DNA of 64,000 nucleotides from Phoebastria nigripes (Eukaryota > Chordata > Aves > Procellariiformes > Diomedeidae), in assembly GCA_035582835.1 (NCBI GenBank), contig JAYKAV010002297.1, positions 895,966 to 959,965 of the forward strand. Direction: 5' to 3'. The position numbers were made by a program, and so were the translations under genes. The notes under the pieces are model-generated. The model was not told where the DNA came from and made no database searches. It saw nothing but the letters and a program-made list of their open reading frames with translations. Below are positions 1 through 12,245 of the stretch, piece by piece; position 1 is the stretch's first letter; every line of letters starts with the position of its first letter.

Positions 1-383
1 TGGTTTCTTACTTAGAAACCTGTTAATCAAAAGACTGCTNATCAATTCATTGATGCCTGGACAGATCCTTAAACTCACAGCTGTATTTACCAAGTGTTTA
101 AATAAGGTTTACAGCTTTCAGTGGACGAAAATGAATGGAAATGGGGCTTTGGAGATGCTATCCCAAGCTGCAAGACGGGTGTTTCCATACCGTATAACGA
201 GGGTCTCAGGACTGCACGCTCGGTTTAGGAGCATCCGCTTTTCATGCAGGTGATGTACATCAGCTGTACAGCGGTGGATGCCTACATCATTGCATTTTGC
301 TGCATCTTGGGAGTATTAAATTAGAAATGGCTGTAACACCCTGGTCCCTGGATTTTCTAATTTGCAGTACTTCTTTCTTGCAG

Positions 384-508
384 GTGAATGGAAAAGGTTC
401 GTTATGGTGCGTTGACCCAGAATATAAACCTAATCTTGTCCAAGCACTGAAAAAGCAGCCTTTTCCCTCAGCACTTGCATTTTATACTCCGCCGGCGTCA
501 CCACCAAG
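384..508 (+). CDS. FOXN2: FOXN2 exon, end of forkhead domain
   Basis: The acceptor is ttgcag before GTGAATGGA and the donor is AAG|gtaggt. The exon is 125 bp, starts in phase 0 and leaves two bases (AG). It encodes [18 protein letters not shown], the forkhead wing-2 segment, then a Pro/Ser-rich stretch (TPPASPP). Positions 1-383 upstream are intron with no recognisable feature. Confidence 0.95.
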
Positions 509-3500
509 GTAGGTGAATTTTCTCATCCGAGTGCAGCACGTGGTTACGTTATTCCACCCAGCAGAGGAAATGCCCATGCGGATGCTGACGCGTTGTTACC
601 GGCTGCCACCCAAGAGAAGAATTTGAGTGGGGCTTAGGTGAGACCGGCTAGATGAGGCNGGGACATGTAATGAGCTCAGGCTTCCCAGATAGCAGATCTG
701 GGGTTCATGTCCCAGTTGTCTTCGTAACTGTGGGAGAGTTTAAAAGAAGAAGGTCGGGGCTGTGCTGGGTGCTTACTGGTGAGCCCCATTTCTCTGGAGG
801 GCAGGCAGTCCCAGGAACTGGAGCAAAATCCTCCTTCAAGCACAGTTCACCGGGACTGNTCTAGGGTGTCTGGTGCTGCTAGCTTGGAAGGAGGCGTGTG
901 TCTTCTCCTGTAAGTCACCCGTCTGGTTATAAAATGTGTATGTTCTATGTTGTTGTCAAAAACAATCAACTTTTCTACAATCTGAAGTGCTTAGAGAGGC
1001 TGGTCTGAGAGAGGGGTGTTTTTCTCCGAGGCTGTTTAAAGCATTTTGCAGCAGGGATGGGAAGAACAGCCTTTACCATAAACATAATCTGAGNTGGAGC
1101 ATGCAAGACTTCTGAAATCAGGGCTTCCTCATCTGACACATTTTAAGATTAGGCAATAGATCTTGGAGAATTTGAAGTCAACATCGTGTGCTCTCAGTAG
1201 AGGAAGAACAACGGCAGCTGGGTCAGCCTATAGAGGCGGGATGGAGAGGAGGAGGACAGAAAGCAGAGAGGAATGCGATGCTGTTGGTGAGCTCAGTTCT
1301 TAGGTGGGCACGTGGCNGGTTTATCTAGTTCAGCAAAGAATTTGAGTGAGATAAGAGATAATTAAGGTCTCTGTACATTGCCCTATGCCTTAACCTTACT
1401 GTGAGGAGTTTCCTTAACAAACAGGAGGAACTGGGTTTACCGGAGCAGGATGTAAAACTGATAACATTGAGCAGGCATTTCTNAGGGTCCAACGGGGCAT
1501 TGACCCTGGGAGCTGGCACCCCCGTGCAAGCCTTAGCTGTCTGGCAGCGGCTGAAGATTTGTGTGGCATGGGCTCTTCCAGCTGGGCTTGCAACCTACAA
1601 GATGTAACAGTGGTCTCTGACCTTCCAGCCATCTTGAGCCGTAAAGGGTCATCTTGGGTTTGGATGAGCCAGGCAGAAGCATGCTGCTTTCCAGCTTTCT
1701 GCTGGAACGGGAGTATTACTAAAATAACCCTGAAGCATTTAAGTATTACGAAATAGTCAAATCGGAAAGTATGAGATGGCTGATGGTATGGTCAGGCTTT
1801 GTTTTATGGGAACAAAGATTGTTGAGACTACTGTAATTGGACTCTAGATGACAATGTTTTTACAGGCATTAATGTTTCTATGTAAGGGCACGGACAAATT
1901 TAGAGAATAATACAGATGGGAAGGGACCTCTGGATATTGTCTGTCCAGCCAGAGGAGCTGAGGATCAAGACAGACTCAGCTTAGGGCAGGTGGTTCAGAG
2001 CCTTGACCAGTTAAGCTTTTATTATCTCCAAGGTCTTCAAGATTAGTCCAATGATACAAGCATTGAGGTATGATTTACCTAGCTTGTATAAATACAACGT
2101 ACTGAAATTAGGTGTAGGGAAGGAGAGATTTTATCTGAACGCTAAAGTACTTGCAAGATCAGGACTTTGATTTGAAGCTGTTGTTTTTGGTAACTTTTTT
2201 CCTTCAGTGAAGGACTAGTCACACTTGCCAACAATCACAATTACAAGGAAATCCTGGTCCTAATGAAGCCACATGGCAAAATTCCCACTGACTTGAATAC
2301 GTGAAGGATTTTGCAGTGCTTATATTTATAAGGCCAACAAAATAAAAACAGCATTTTAAGACACCCGACTTCTTCCTAATGAAAGCTGGTTTATTTTCCT
2401 TTAACAATACAAAACATTTGTAGGACTTTCACTCATACACAGAAAAACCAGCGTGTTTAAAAATTCTTGTGTTAGATTTAAATTCTGGCTTCATTTTGGG
2501 GAAGGGCCCCCAAGGGGCTGCCTTGTGTGTGGAGAGAAAGAGGAAGCCCAGAGGTACAGCTGGAGAGAGGCTGGAAGGACTGTCCAAATTTAACTATAGG
2601 GTGATGCTAGAATTCGACTGCGAGAGTCTCTGAATTTTTCTGTGGGAGGGCTTGTGTTCGTAATTATTTTACAGTGTGTTAGCGGGGAATATACCTATCG
2701 TTCAGCAGCATTTTAAAATAAAATTTAAGGTGTTACTCTGAGCAGAAGCTTTCCAAAACTGTAATCTGTGTCTAGTTAAACTGAAACTTGTATTATCATA
2801 GATGATTGGCATCACTGGTGCGTTTTATTCCTGCACAGCTTGTTCAACAAGTCNGTGCAAGGCCGCTAGCTGCATTCTGTTTCTAGTACTACATGTATTA
2901 TATCCCTGGGCTCTGGGGACAGCCAGGGTCCTCATCTTGCAAATACCTTATGCATATGCATACCTTGTCTTAATCAATACTAAGCATTAATTTGCTGTAG
3001 GAGAGCTCTATGTGGATATGATTCTTGAAGGATCTGAGCTCAGACAAAAGGATGAAGATGTTTAACATCTCTGTACAATTTCCCTGCAGACTGCAGAGCC
3101 AGCCGTGTTGGGGTGGGCCCACTGCTTTCCTTGTGACTTTTTTTTTTAAATTATTTTTTATTTTTTCCCCCCTTTTTCGAATCTGTTCCCTTTGCACTCC
3201 ATGACCCCCACAAGAAAACATACCAGACAGTGAACTTGAGTTTTGCACATGTTTGCGTTCAACTGCACTGGATCTTTCTCCCATCAATTACCACATTGGG
3301 AGATGCTTAAATATTACTCTCCTTTTCAGTAGCTTTGGTTACCAGCGCCAGGCAGGCTGCAGTGCTGCAAGAGCTCCTTACGTAGCTCAGATGATGCATT
3401 TCAAGCCACCTTGCTGTGATTTTTTTGCATCTTCTTGCCATTAGCAGTCTGCACTGTGCTAACCTTTGGAGCTAATGGCCAGGTGAGTTTGGATACTATG

Positions 3501-6500
3501 ATGGCAAGTCGGAGCAGTGAGAGTATTAAACGGGCATCCCTCATAAACAGCTGATCTCAGGGTTGCTAAGATGTGTGCGGCCACAGCACCGGCCAGTGAC
3601 TGGTGAAAAATAGTTTGTTCAAAATTCAACTTACAGAGTGAAGATTTTAGTTTTAAAAAGGTATTTTAAAAATGGAAATAATTGTTTGGGTTTTAATTAA
3701 TGAACTAGACCAGTCATTTTAAAAAAAAAAAAAAAGCACTTAGCAGCTGTGTGATTTTGGGGGGGGATTTGTGGCTGTGCCTTATTTTGGAAAATAGAGC
3801 TGCCTATAAATATGATAAATATAGAAGGTAAACACACCTTATTGATAGAAGTCACCCCATTAATCCTGTGAGGTTGCTGTTACAGGTTGGGCTTGAAAAT
3901 TCCGCTCAATTCAACCCTTTGAATTCTTCTAGCGATACTATAAAAGATGGCACATTGCTGTGTTTCATGCAATTTTAATAGTTGTGTACTATTTCTGTTT
4001 TATTTATTTCTAACTGTTTGCTAGTACCTTTATAATGAACTGAATAATTAGGGCTGGGTGTGTAGCAGAAAACCATGTGAAAGCTTTAACTTGCCCTTTA
4101 TTCTGGTGCAAAGCTGGTCTGATGGTGCAGAAAAGCAGACAGCATCACCAAAACAGCCCAGTTTCAGATAAATTTAAAATTGGCAGATAACGTGGTTTGG
4201 TTTTGGTTCTTCCCTGGCTTTTTGCACAACACTACCTTTCGTTTTNGTTAATCTCCCACCACCGTTTTGAAGAGCAGACGGACACAACTGGTCCTTATCT
4301 ATTCTGTTGCTCCTGGGCTCTAAGCATGCCTGTATAAGCTAATGTTGTGTTCACATGTAGGTTTTACTTACTGAAAAATACATATCTTTGTTTAAAATCC
4401 AGCCTTTAGGCAGGTACATAAAATCTGTAGAAATCAGTATCTCTTGCCAACAAGACTTTTGCTTAGTGTGTGTGTTTGGGGGTGTTTTCCAAATGCTGAT
4501 GATCACTTAATCGTGCTACATAAACCATCAACTGATGTGTCGAGCCATCTACTGAGGGCAATAGAAATTGCTTGCCCACCAAACTGTGGTGATTGNGTTG
4601 GTTTTGGTTTTACCTTTCTCTGATCATAGTATTGTGTCTACTACACTTTGTACAAATCATTTGGGTAATTAGGGCTTGGCTTTGACCTGTTGAATTTCTT
4701 TTCAGTAGGTCAGCGTCCCCTCACTACCTAACTTCGGTCCTTCAGCAGAATCATGGCCGATCTCTCAAAGGTAAACATCTAATTTTCTTTCGTTCTGCTC
4801 CCCTGATTTGAGTCAGGAGCATGTACTGAAGCCCAGCTGACGTTGTGTACGGACCTGCTCTGAAGGGTCCGCTAGATTACGAAAAAACCTGATGTAGTAG
4901 AACGCATGCTCATTATCTTAGCCACTTGTGTATTAAGTTTAAATCCGTAAGATGAATCTCAAGATGTAATAGGAGTCATCTTGTTCTGCCAGCAAGGTAT
5001 TTAGCAGACACAGCACTCCCAAATATGACCTACTTAAAGAATGAATAGTTCAGTAGAAAACCAGTCTGAAAGCTACATATCTCTACACTAGTTCTATTGG
5101 TTACCAAGAACTGAGAACAGAAGGCAGCAAATTTCAATGTATAAAACCTGTGGGATGTGGCCATAGAAGTGCCTTAAAGTTGGTTGTTTGATACAGGTGG
5201 CTGGGAGAGCGTGACAGGATTTGCAGGGGAACGTGGAACAATTCAGAGGAGTATTTCACAGCTGTATGGTACTTTTCACTCACTTGCCAAAAAGTTGGGC
5301 ACAAGCTGGTGTTATTGCCAGTAGCTATGCAGAAAGACCTAAGTTCTGGATATTAACCCAGTTAACAGAATAGCCTCATGATGTCTGTTTAGTTTAAGGT
5401 ATCACCTTAAAAATTGCAAAATGTTCATTTTAACTCCTGGGAGAGAGGAATAGAATGGGTTTAATATATGGACTCCGAACACAGGTCTTGATACCGTAGG
5501 CTGCAGTGCTGCTCCTCAACCAAGTTTATATCCCTCTGTGTTTCCTGCACAAGTAATGACGTAGGTGCAGGAGAAAACAAGTCATGTCCACGACCAAAAG
5601 CTTTTATGTTGTATAAACGTTATTTTAACCGTAGTCACCAAAACTTGGTGGAGAAAGACTGGATCAGACCGCGTCATGCTCAGGATATTACTGTGGATGA
5701 GTCATCTCTTCTAGCCATGGCAGGAACTCAGTAGCACAACGCATTTCCCCGTCTAGCAAGTTAAACGTAGTTGTCTGTAGATGATGTTTCAGAAGGTGCC
5801 CGTCCCTCCTGGTTGTCCCTGCAGTAGCTGGCACCGCTGTTAGGGCAGTCGTTCGGCACTTGCAAACCTGCCCGAGGGGTCGGATAGGCACCGGCAACAG
5901 CGTGCAAGCTGAGCAGGGCATGCTGACGTAGCTACGCTTGCGCTTTCGTAGCACAGACAAACCTCAAAGTATAATACTGAGAAAGAACGCAGGGGTTTTT
6001 TTTTGGTTTTTTTTTTTTTGCTGTTTATTTTCAGGGAATCCCTGCTAAAGTGTGGCATTGCTTGTCTTTCTGGTGTCCCTTTCCTCAGCCCACTGGGATA
6101 TATCTGCTCTTACAGGTTTTAACAAGCATTAAAGTAACAAGGACTTGGCCTTAGTTCTGTCCTAGGGCTTTTTGCTTTCCACGACAAAAACCAGCCAGCC
6201 AGATTCAGATTTAAAAGAGAAAAAAAAAAAAAGAAAAGTGAATTTAAGATGGAAATCTGTTTTTCATCAACAGTCAAATGCAAATAGAAGTAGCAACAGC
6301 TGTTGAACAGAAGATGGTTACTTCATTTTCCCATATGTACTTTTTTAAAAGTTTTCTTCATTTTAAAACATTTTAGTGGGCCTTCGTACCAGGAGGGAGC
6401 TAGGCGGCATGCTGGGATATCGCAGCATTTCTTTAGAAGAAGCCTGTTGAGCACAGGTCTTGTACCTCAATAATAAAGCTTAATCCACTGCAGGCTTATC

Positions 6501-9500
6501 CTCATCAAAAATAATAATTTTTTAAAAAGTGCTGAAAAGTGAATCGTGCTCATTTTTTAAAGGGCTGATCCCAAGAAAAAGCGAGCATGTGTTAATTTGT
6601 TGTAGAGGAGTATTGCTAAAGCTCTTCCAAAAGGATAATAAAAGGCCACTGACAAAGTAGGACTTCAGCAGCATAGCAGACGTCCAGCTCTCTGGTTTTG
6701 CTAGCGCGGTGGGCTGTTGAGGTGAGAAGGTTGCTTTTCGTTTTCGGCCACAAACCAGAAACGTTGGTTAGGCAGCAAAGCCAAGGTTTTTTTAAAGACT
6801 GAGCAGGTGCCTGGTCCATAGATGATAATTACCACACATCCAGACGGAGGTTTTATGGTGGGACCCTGGTGGCAAGGAAGCATCCTTGGCTGGCTGGCTG
6901 CTGCAGGGCTGCTAGATCTCCTCTGCCCGCAGGACTGCAGGAGGACTATGTTTCCCTGGGAAGACCCAGGATTCTCAGGGCTTGTTAGAGAACACAAGAA
7001 ATCCCCCTCCTCTTAATGATTTTGCTGGTGTGTTCTGTGACAGGTTTGGAGGTTGCCGGTCTGATGCTAACTATTCCAATTTGCTACGCCGGAGGTGCCG
7101 AAATAATGACGTATATCTGCTCTCATTTAATTTCTGCATCTCGGTGAACCTCTTCACCATCTCCCTGGCATTAGAGGAAAGCCATTAACGTTCCTGGGGT
7201 CGTATAGGGCAGCTGTTGTGCAGATGAAAGAATTCCTTGTAATAAGGTGCTTCCTCAGCCATTCTGCTGGGGAAGCATAAATTTGGGAAATACTGCTCTA
7301 TCGAGGAGAGTGATTGCAAATGAACCCAAAGCACATTAATGGTGATGCAGAGCACTGCTAAGAAGTTGCTGCAGAAGTGTCTCTCCTCTTTCTTTGGGGA
7401 TACTAACATGCAGAAACGCTGTTTGCAGGTAGTAATTCTGTGTTGCATTAATGCCTCCCGATTGCTTGTCATTTTAACAAGGTGGTGCTTTTATACCAAC
7501 ATCATATGTTAAAATGAAATGTCTGTGATAGCAAGTAAGGACTGGGAATATTTCATTTTCTGATTATGGTAGTGGAGGAAAGTAACTCTTCATGCTTTTT
7601 TTTTATTTCTTTTTGTCAGTTCGATACATATGACTTGTAAATTCAGGGGCTCTGTTGCTGCCAAAAAAAGACAAAATGGAATAAAATAAAATAATCTCAT
7701 GAGTGCAATGGGATAGACCTTAAAATATGCTGGTTTTAAAATGATAGAAAGTGAAAACAAGGGGGGAATGTGTATGTTTTATAACGTATGTTGGAAGCAG
7801 CAGCTCAGTCCCCTTTCCATGTTGGTACAACATTCCCAAGGCAACGTCGTCATCTTCAAATTTCTCCTTAACCAAGATGAAGTTAGGGACAATGATATAA
7901 GATAAGGAAGCCAAACTGACAATTCTGCAGTCCCCCTCCCAATACTAACCCTCCCTTCAAATTCAGTAACATAGTTAATGCATATGATGGGGGCCAGGGG
8001 GGAAGAAATGCCATCAAAAATGACATTGCTGATGTTTCACTTTGGCGATTCCCACCCCGGTTCCAGTTCAGCAGGACTGAGAGCCTGTTCTGCTCACTGC
8101 CGGCGCCTTCCACGCGTTGTCTTCCAGCCCCGCTTCTCCACTCACCACTCATATGTACATACATACATACGTACACCTCGGATGTGGTCTTTTGCTCTGA
8201 GACACCAAGGTCCTTGTGAGAGCTCACCGTCTCTTTGCTCCTCTTTTGCCTGGTTAGTCCACCACGTATATATAGTCTTACATATTTCTCTCCTGTATAA
8301 GGAGAGGAATATATAGCCTGTGTTTCCATCATCCATAGCTGAAGTGAGCAAAGGAAGACCTTGGATTTCCTCTTTTTTAAAGCACATGAGCGTGTCCTGA
8401 AGTGAGTGGGAAAGGTGTGCTTGTTTCTTTTCCTTTTCACCTGATTCTGGTTAGAAATGTCACTCTTTGCCATAATATCCTCAAGGTGCCCTTTTTGAGA
8501 TGTAAGCAATCCGCTCCGTGCAGCAAAGGATGGAGTTTTACAGCAGCGCTTGTCTGTAGCTAAAAGCGCCGCAGTTCACCTAAACCTTTTAAAGTGCCTA
8601 TTTATTATTTAGATCCCCATGCTTTCTAGGTCGAGCAGTTCAGTGCCCTTTCCTGCTTCGTCTTCTCCATTTCTTCCGTTTGACTTGTTGTTAGTGTGAA
8701 AAATACTGCTGGAGGAGAGAGGTGTGCTGAATTAGTGCTGCATTAACGGGCGCGTTCGTACCTCAGCCTTGCATATTCACATAACCAGGGTCTGAAGCTG
8801 CCGAGATGCTTTGCTATGCCATATGCATAATCTTTCTCTCTCAACCAGTACAAACAAAAGCCACTTGTTGATAAGTATAGCAACAGCATCGTCGTATGAA
8901 TGTCTAATTAATGTCGCTGATTCTTGGCTTCAGCTTTGGTAAGTGCAATGTGAGAATTCAGCTTTTGAATATCATAGTTAAGATATGAGACTGTTCTGTA
9001 ACCATATTGCACTGTGTAAGAGTCATGCTCTGTCTAAATTTGTACATTCCCCCCCCCCCCGCCCCGCTCTTTATTGTAGGCCAATATATGCAGATATATA
9101 TTCTTCGTATGTTCTAGGGACCTCATTTTGTCAGGCTTACCCGAGATGTAACGTTTTGCTGCTTCTCCTTCACAGAATCTGATATTGATGCTGCTACTGC
9201 AATGATGCTGTTAAATACTTCCATTCAACAAGGGATGTTGGACTGTAAGCCTAAGCCATTTTACTCTGTTTTTCTTCTCTACCCAGTAGCTAAATGTTTT
9301 CTCTATAAAGTTTCAGGAAACGAGTATGGTCTAGTTTCCAAATAGCAAGAGCAGTCAAGAAGCAATTCTGGTTTGATTATTCTTTCTGCTAGCATTACAG
9401 AGTTTTATAGAACCACCTTCTTTTTTTTTCCCAGTTCATTTTGTTTTTTCTGCAAAGTTCTCCCCCTGCCCTCTTTGTGCTAGATGGTAAGAAGAGTTTC

Positions 9501-10213
9501 TTAGCTACTTCTCTGTTTCTCTGAGTTGTGATTAGCTGAAGACCATTGTCCTCTGTGGATGACAGTAAATGTGCACAAGATATTATGACTTTTAAATGCT
9601 CACGTTCAGCTTTGCAGTCAGCCAGGCATAGTGTGCGCATTTTGCAGGTGATCTCATTGGAGTATTGGCTTACTGACAAATCTTGTTTTTAATAGGTGAG
9701 AAACCTCAGCCTCTGAAGACACCTAAGAAGAGGAGTTACGGCAGTGCGTTCAATCCTCCCAGTTCCATAAATTTGCAGGAAAATGATTCTGTGGCCACCA
9801 ATATCGATCCGAAGGAGGATCACAACTACAGTGCCAGCAGCATGGGTTCCCAGCGCTGTGCATCTAGGTCCAGCGTGTCTTCCTTGTCCTCCCTTGACGA
9901 GGTGTATGAATTTATCTCCAAGACCAGCCATGACGGAAGCGATGGCAGCGAAGGATTTCACAGCGAAGTGGATACAGACGTTGACTATGAAGATGATCCT
10001 CTTGGAGACAGTGGCTATGCATCACAACCTTGTGTAGATACCTCTGAGGAAAGTCAGCCTAGCAACAAAGCACTCAAGGAGTTATGTCAAGAAATCGATG
10101 AGGAGTTGAAAGAAGCAGCAGGGTCTCTGCTCCACCTTGCTGGCATCCAAACGTGCTTGAGTTCCTTAATAAGTACTGCAAAGACCCACTGTCACAAGCA
10201 AAGGAAAAAATAG
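384..10213 (+). CDS. FOXN2: FOXN2, forkhead box protein N2, partial (last four coding exons)
   Basis: Spliced CDS join: 384-508, 4709-4770, 9176-9244, 9696-10213 (258 codons including the TAG stop). It enters from outside the window, so the N-terminus and most of the DNA-binding domain are missing. The first exon carries the end of the forkhead domain ([12 protein letters not shown], wing 2). The rest is the low-complexity C-terminal half with conserved blocks [52 protein letters not shown] and [16 protein letters not shown] (here [16 protein letters not shown]). These blocks separate FOXN2 from its paralogue FOXN3, which shares only the [18 protein letters not shown] and [11 protein letters not shown] elements. 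FOXN2 is a nuclear forkhead factor, first described as binding the HTLV-1 LTR; its targets cannot be read from this sequence. Exon phases are mutually consistent (2, 1, 1), no frameshift is seen, and the C-terminus is basic (KQRKK). PPP1R21 lies downstream on the same strand, as in other amniotes. Confidence 0.96.
1902..2055 (-). mobile_element. CR1 LINE 3'-end fragment (degenerate)
   Basis: On the + strand the order is agaataatacagatgggaa, gggacctctgga, an agtcca-like segment, then cagagccttgaccagttaag and tctccaagg. This is the usual order of the reverse complement of an avian CR1 3' end, so the element lies on the minus strand with its 3' end near 1902. It is heavily mutated, with no coding remnant. 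The subfamily cannot be told by eye. Confidence 0.75.
2246..2318. repeat. Ancient imperfect-palindrome interspersed repeat
   Basis: The sequence runs ggaaatcctggtcc, taatgaagccacatggcaaa, attcccactgacttgaa, then gaaggatttt. The outer and inner arms are imperfect inverted copies (aaatcctgg against aggattt; tggcaaaa-tcccactgactt core). The pattern resembles an old repeat common in bird, turtle and crocodile genomes. I cannot name the family with confidence. Confidence 0.45.
4709..4770 (+). CDS. FOXN2: FOXN2 small exon
   Basis: Encodes [21 protein letters not shown] across its junctions; the donor is AAAG|gtaaac. It is 62 bp if the TAG acceptor at 4706-4708 is used, or 65 bp if the CAG at 4703-4705 is used; the longer form adds one serine. 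Both forms stay in frame with the next exon, which begins with the rest of a Glu codon. Confidence 0.93.
8156..8173. repeat. Short (ACAT)n microsatellite
   Basis: About four tetranucleotide units, tacatacatacatacgtac, inside a FOXN2 intron; imperfect at its 3' end. Confidence 0.8.
9049..9060. repeat. Poly-C run
   Basis: Twelve consecutive C, then GCCCC, about 115 bases upstream of a FOXN2 exon. Confidence 0.85.
9176..9244 (+). CDS. FOXN2: FOXN2 small exon
   Basis: The acceptor is ccttcacag and the donor is GACT|gtaagc; 69 bp. It encodes [20 protein letters not shown] and the start of a Cys codon, a block strongly conserved in FOXN2. It is followed by a 451-bp intron (9245-9695) in which I see nothing else. 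Confidence 0.95.
9696..10213 (+). CDS. FOXN2: FOXN2 last coding exon
   Basis: The acceptor is tttttaatag before GTGAGAAACC; the split Cys codon joins to [15 protein letters not shown]. The exon then runs open to TAG at 10211-10213. It has a Ser-rich block ([17 protein letters not shown]), an acidic block ([20 protein letters not shown]), the helical [11 protein letters not shown] motif and a basic end. The last two motifs are shared with FOXN3 and are the family's conserved C-terminal regions. Confidence 0.97.
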
Positions 10214-12177
10214 TATGTTTGTCAGTGTTGAATATATACATATATTTTTTTTAATTGTGGCAATACTCTTCTACTTTTACCCTTCACAAGGGAGATCAAA
10301 GCCATAAGAGGACTCATTGCTTTTTTATTTTTGGCGCTAACTATAATTTAGCCATTTATTTTTAAATCACTGCCTAAAAAGAAAAAAATTATTTAATCTT
10401 CTCAAATTAGAAGAGATGCATGACTTGTGAAAACCTGAAAGCATACTTCTTAATGATCACTTTTTAATTTTTTTTTTCTTTTTAATAGTTGATTTTATTT
10501 TTTTTTTCCAGAGATGTGTTTGTTCAGATGCACATTGTGGATCATATTTACATCTCTGCTGGCCCCATCTGCAGAGGTGAATTTTGCCCTGTCTAAGGGC
10601 TCTGACTTCCGTGTAAAGGATTAAAAAGGAGAAGAAAAAAGAAAGAAAGGGGAAAAAAGGGTCCTGGCCTCGGTTGCCTCCTCCCACCCATCCTCTCTTC
10701 GCTCTTCTGAGGCAGGTCCCGGTGGAAACGCTGGTGAAGCAGCTCCGAGTGGCTGCAGTTTTCAGCCCATCTGACACAGCGGCTGAAAACCTGTAGCACT
10801 CCAGGAGCTGCTTTCAGCAAGATGCTAAGTACCTCCTGGAAGAGTGGGGGTACGGGGTAGCTGAGGTGGGTACCACCTGCAGTTTTCTGGTTTTTTTTCC
10901 TCCTTCCCCCAAATCTGCTGTGTGCAGGTCAGATTCCTGAAGGAAAACAGTGGGGTTTTTTTTCATCTTAAGACAAATTGTCTTTTTTTGAGGGGTGTGT
11001 GTGTCCTTTTCATGCAGATGCATACACGCACCTTGGATGTAGCCAACAGTGAAAGCTGCCACTTGCCAAGTTTGATGTTGTCCTCGTGTTACCACCACTG
11101 TTGAATACGTAGTAGCTGCGTAGTCCTGCAACATCTACCCTTCTGCTCCCCTATACCGATTCGGGGGGAAAAAAGAACCCAACAGTTGATGGTGGTGACA
11201 ACATGGACAAGGTGGAGGCTTTAGGTGGTGAGGTGGTGAACGGCTGCTGAAAAGGGAACGTCTTACCCCCTAATCTGAGACAAAACAGAATAGCTTCCTT
11301 TTGGATCACTGAACCCTGAATTGCTTTTGGGGTTTTTGCCCCTTCCCCCCCAGCGCTCGTTGTTTTTTGTCCCATGGGCAGTCTATACCTTTTGTTTCCC
11401 AGATCACTGTGCCTTGTGCTGTGTGAGTCCTATCAGCCTCCTGCTGCATACAGGGCATCTAATGGGCAAGGCTAGGCTTTAGCCTTTGGATGCACATTGT
11501 AGCTCAGGAGGACCTCTCTGTTTTGGGAAGAAATTCCTTCTCAATTTGTTTTTGCAATAAAAGAATCTCTTTATAGTTCCCAGACATCCTTTGGCCAAAA
11601 ATATTTTAGTGGTATGGTGAACGTTTTTCCTCTTTTTTTTTTTTTCTTTTACAATCAGTGATGATTGCTTAATCTTCTTGTAGATGATGGCTTTTTTTTT
11701 TTTTTTAAATAAGTTTTCTGTTCAAAAATGGGTAAGCAGTTCTGTTGGAGTGGGTTTTAACAGTACTGTAAGTATAAGGATGCCTTAAGTATGTTGCAGA
11801 ATCATATACAGCTATCAAAGGTCATCTTTCCTGTTTTCGAAAGGTAGCATGATGTGCCATAAATGTTCTCGCTAACATGTGAAGCTATTGCTTCCAGCAG
11901 GTGTTGGGCAAGCTGGTTGAAAATTAGGAGCAGAGCCACCTAGGAAACCAATGTCCACTGTTTTGGTTGTTGAAAACAGTGCTGGATTGAGCCAAAAGTT
12001 AACCTCTCCCTAACGGGGTATTTTTCTGGCTATTTGGAGGCCTTTCTTCAATCAGTGTGGGTTTTTTGTTTTGTTTTGTTTTTTTCTTATTTGTCAGTCT
12101 CTTTATGAATACTGCCATAAACTGTCTACTTTAAATATGAACACAGCCATGCTGCTGAAGGTCTGTTGCTCTGAGGG

Positions 12178-12245
12178 CCTGTTCCAGTGCCTCTTGAAGA
12201 CAACGGTGGTGCTCCCGCTGACTCAATGGCTGTTGGATCAAGCCT
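12178..12245. repeat. Ancient imperfect-palindrome repeat in the FOXN2 3' UTR
   Basis: Read on the minus strand it runs ttgatccaacagccattgag, then gggagcaccaccg, then a diverged tcttcaagaggcactggaac and aggccc. This fits the same hairpin-like family as the copy at 2246-2318 (TGATCC...GGATCA-type arms around a TTGAAGTCAATGG-like core). It is diverged but long enough to form a stem in the transcript. Confidence 0.4.

Larger units (their letters stand above)
509..4708 (+). other. FOXN2: FOXN2 intron
   Basis: About 4.2 kb with canonical gtaggt donor and a tandem acceptor. It contains an old CR1 fragment (about 1902-2055) and an ancient palindromic repeat (about 2246-2318). Otherwise I see only unique AT-rich sequence, short A/T runs (3140-3165, 3720-3735) and scattered single Ns. 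No coding exon was recognised in it. Confidence 0.85.
4771..9175 (+). other. FOXN2: FOXN2 intron
   Basis: About 4.4 kb of non-coding sequence between two confirmed exons. It holds a short ACAT-type tetranucleotide run (8156-8173), a run of 12 C (9049-9060) and some A/T homopolymers. A 208-codon antisense open frame (7883-8509) shows no recognisable domain and is treated as chance. Confidence 0.85.

Noticed and set aside
7883..8509. A 208-codon antisense open frame inside a FOXN2 intron
   Set aside because: No recognisable domain, no splice-consistent neighbours, and it crosses an ACAT microsatellite. One frame of this length in 64 kb read six ways is borderline but not surprising.
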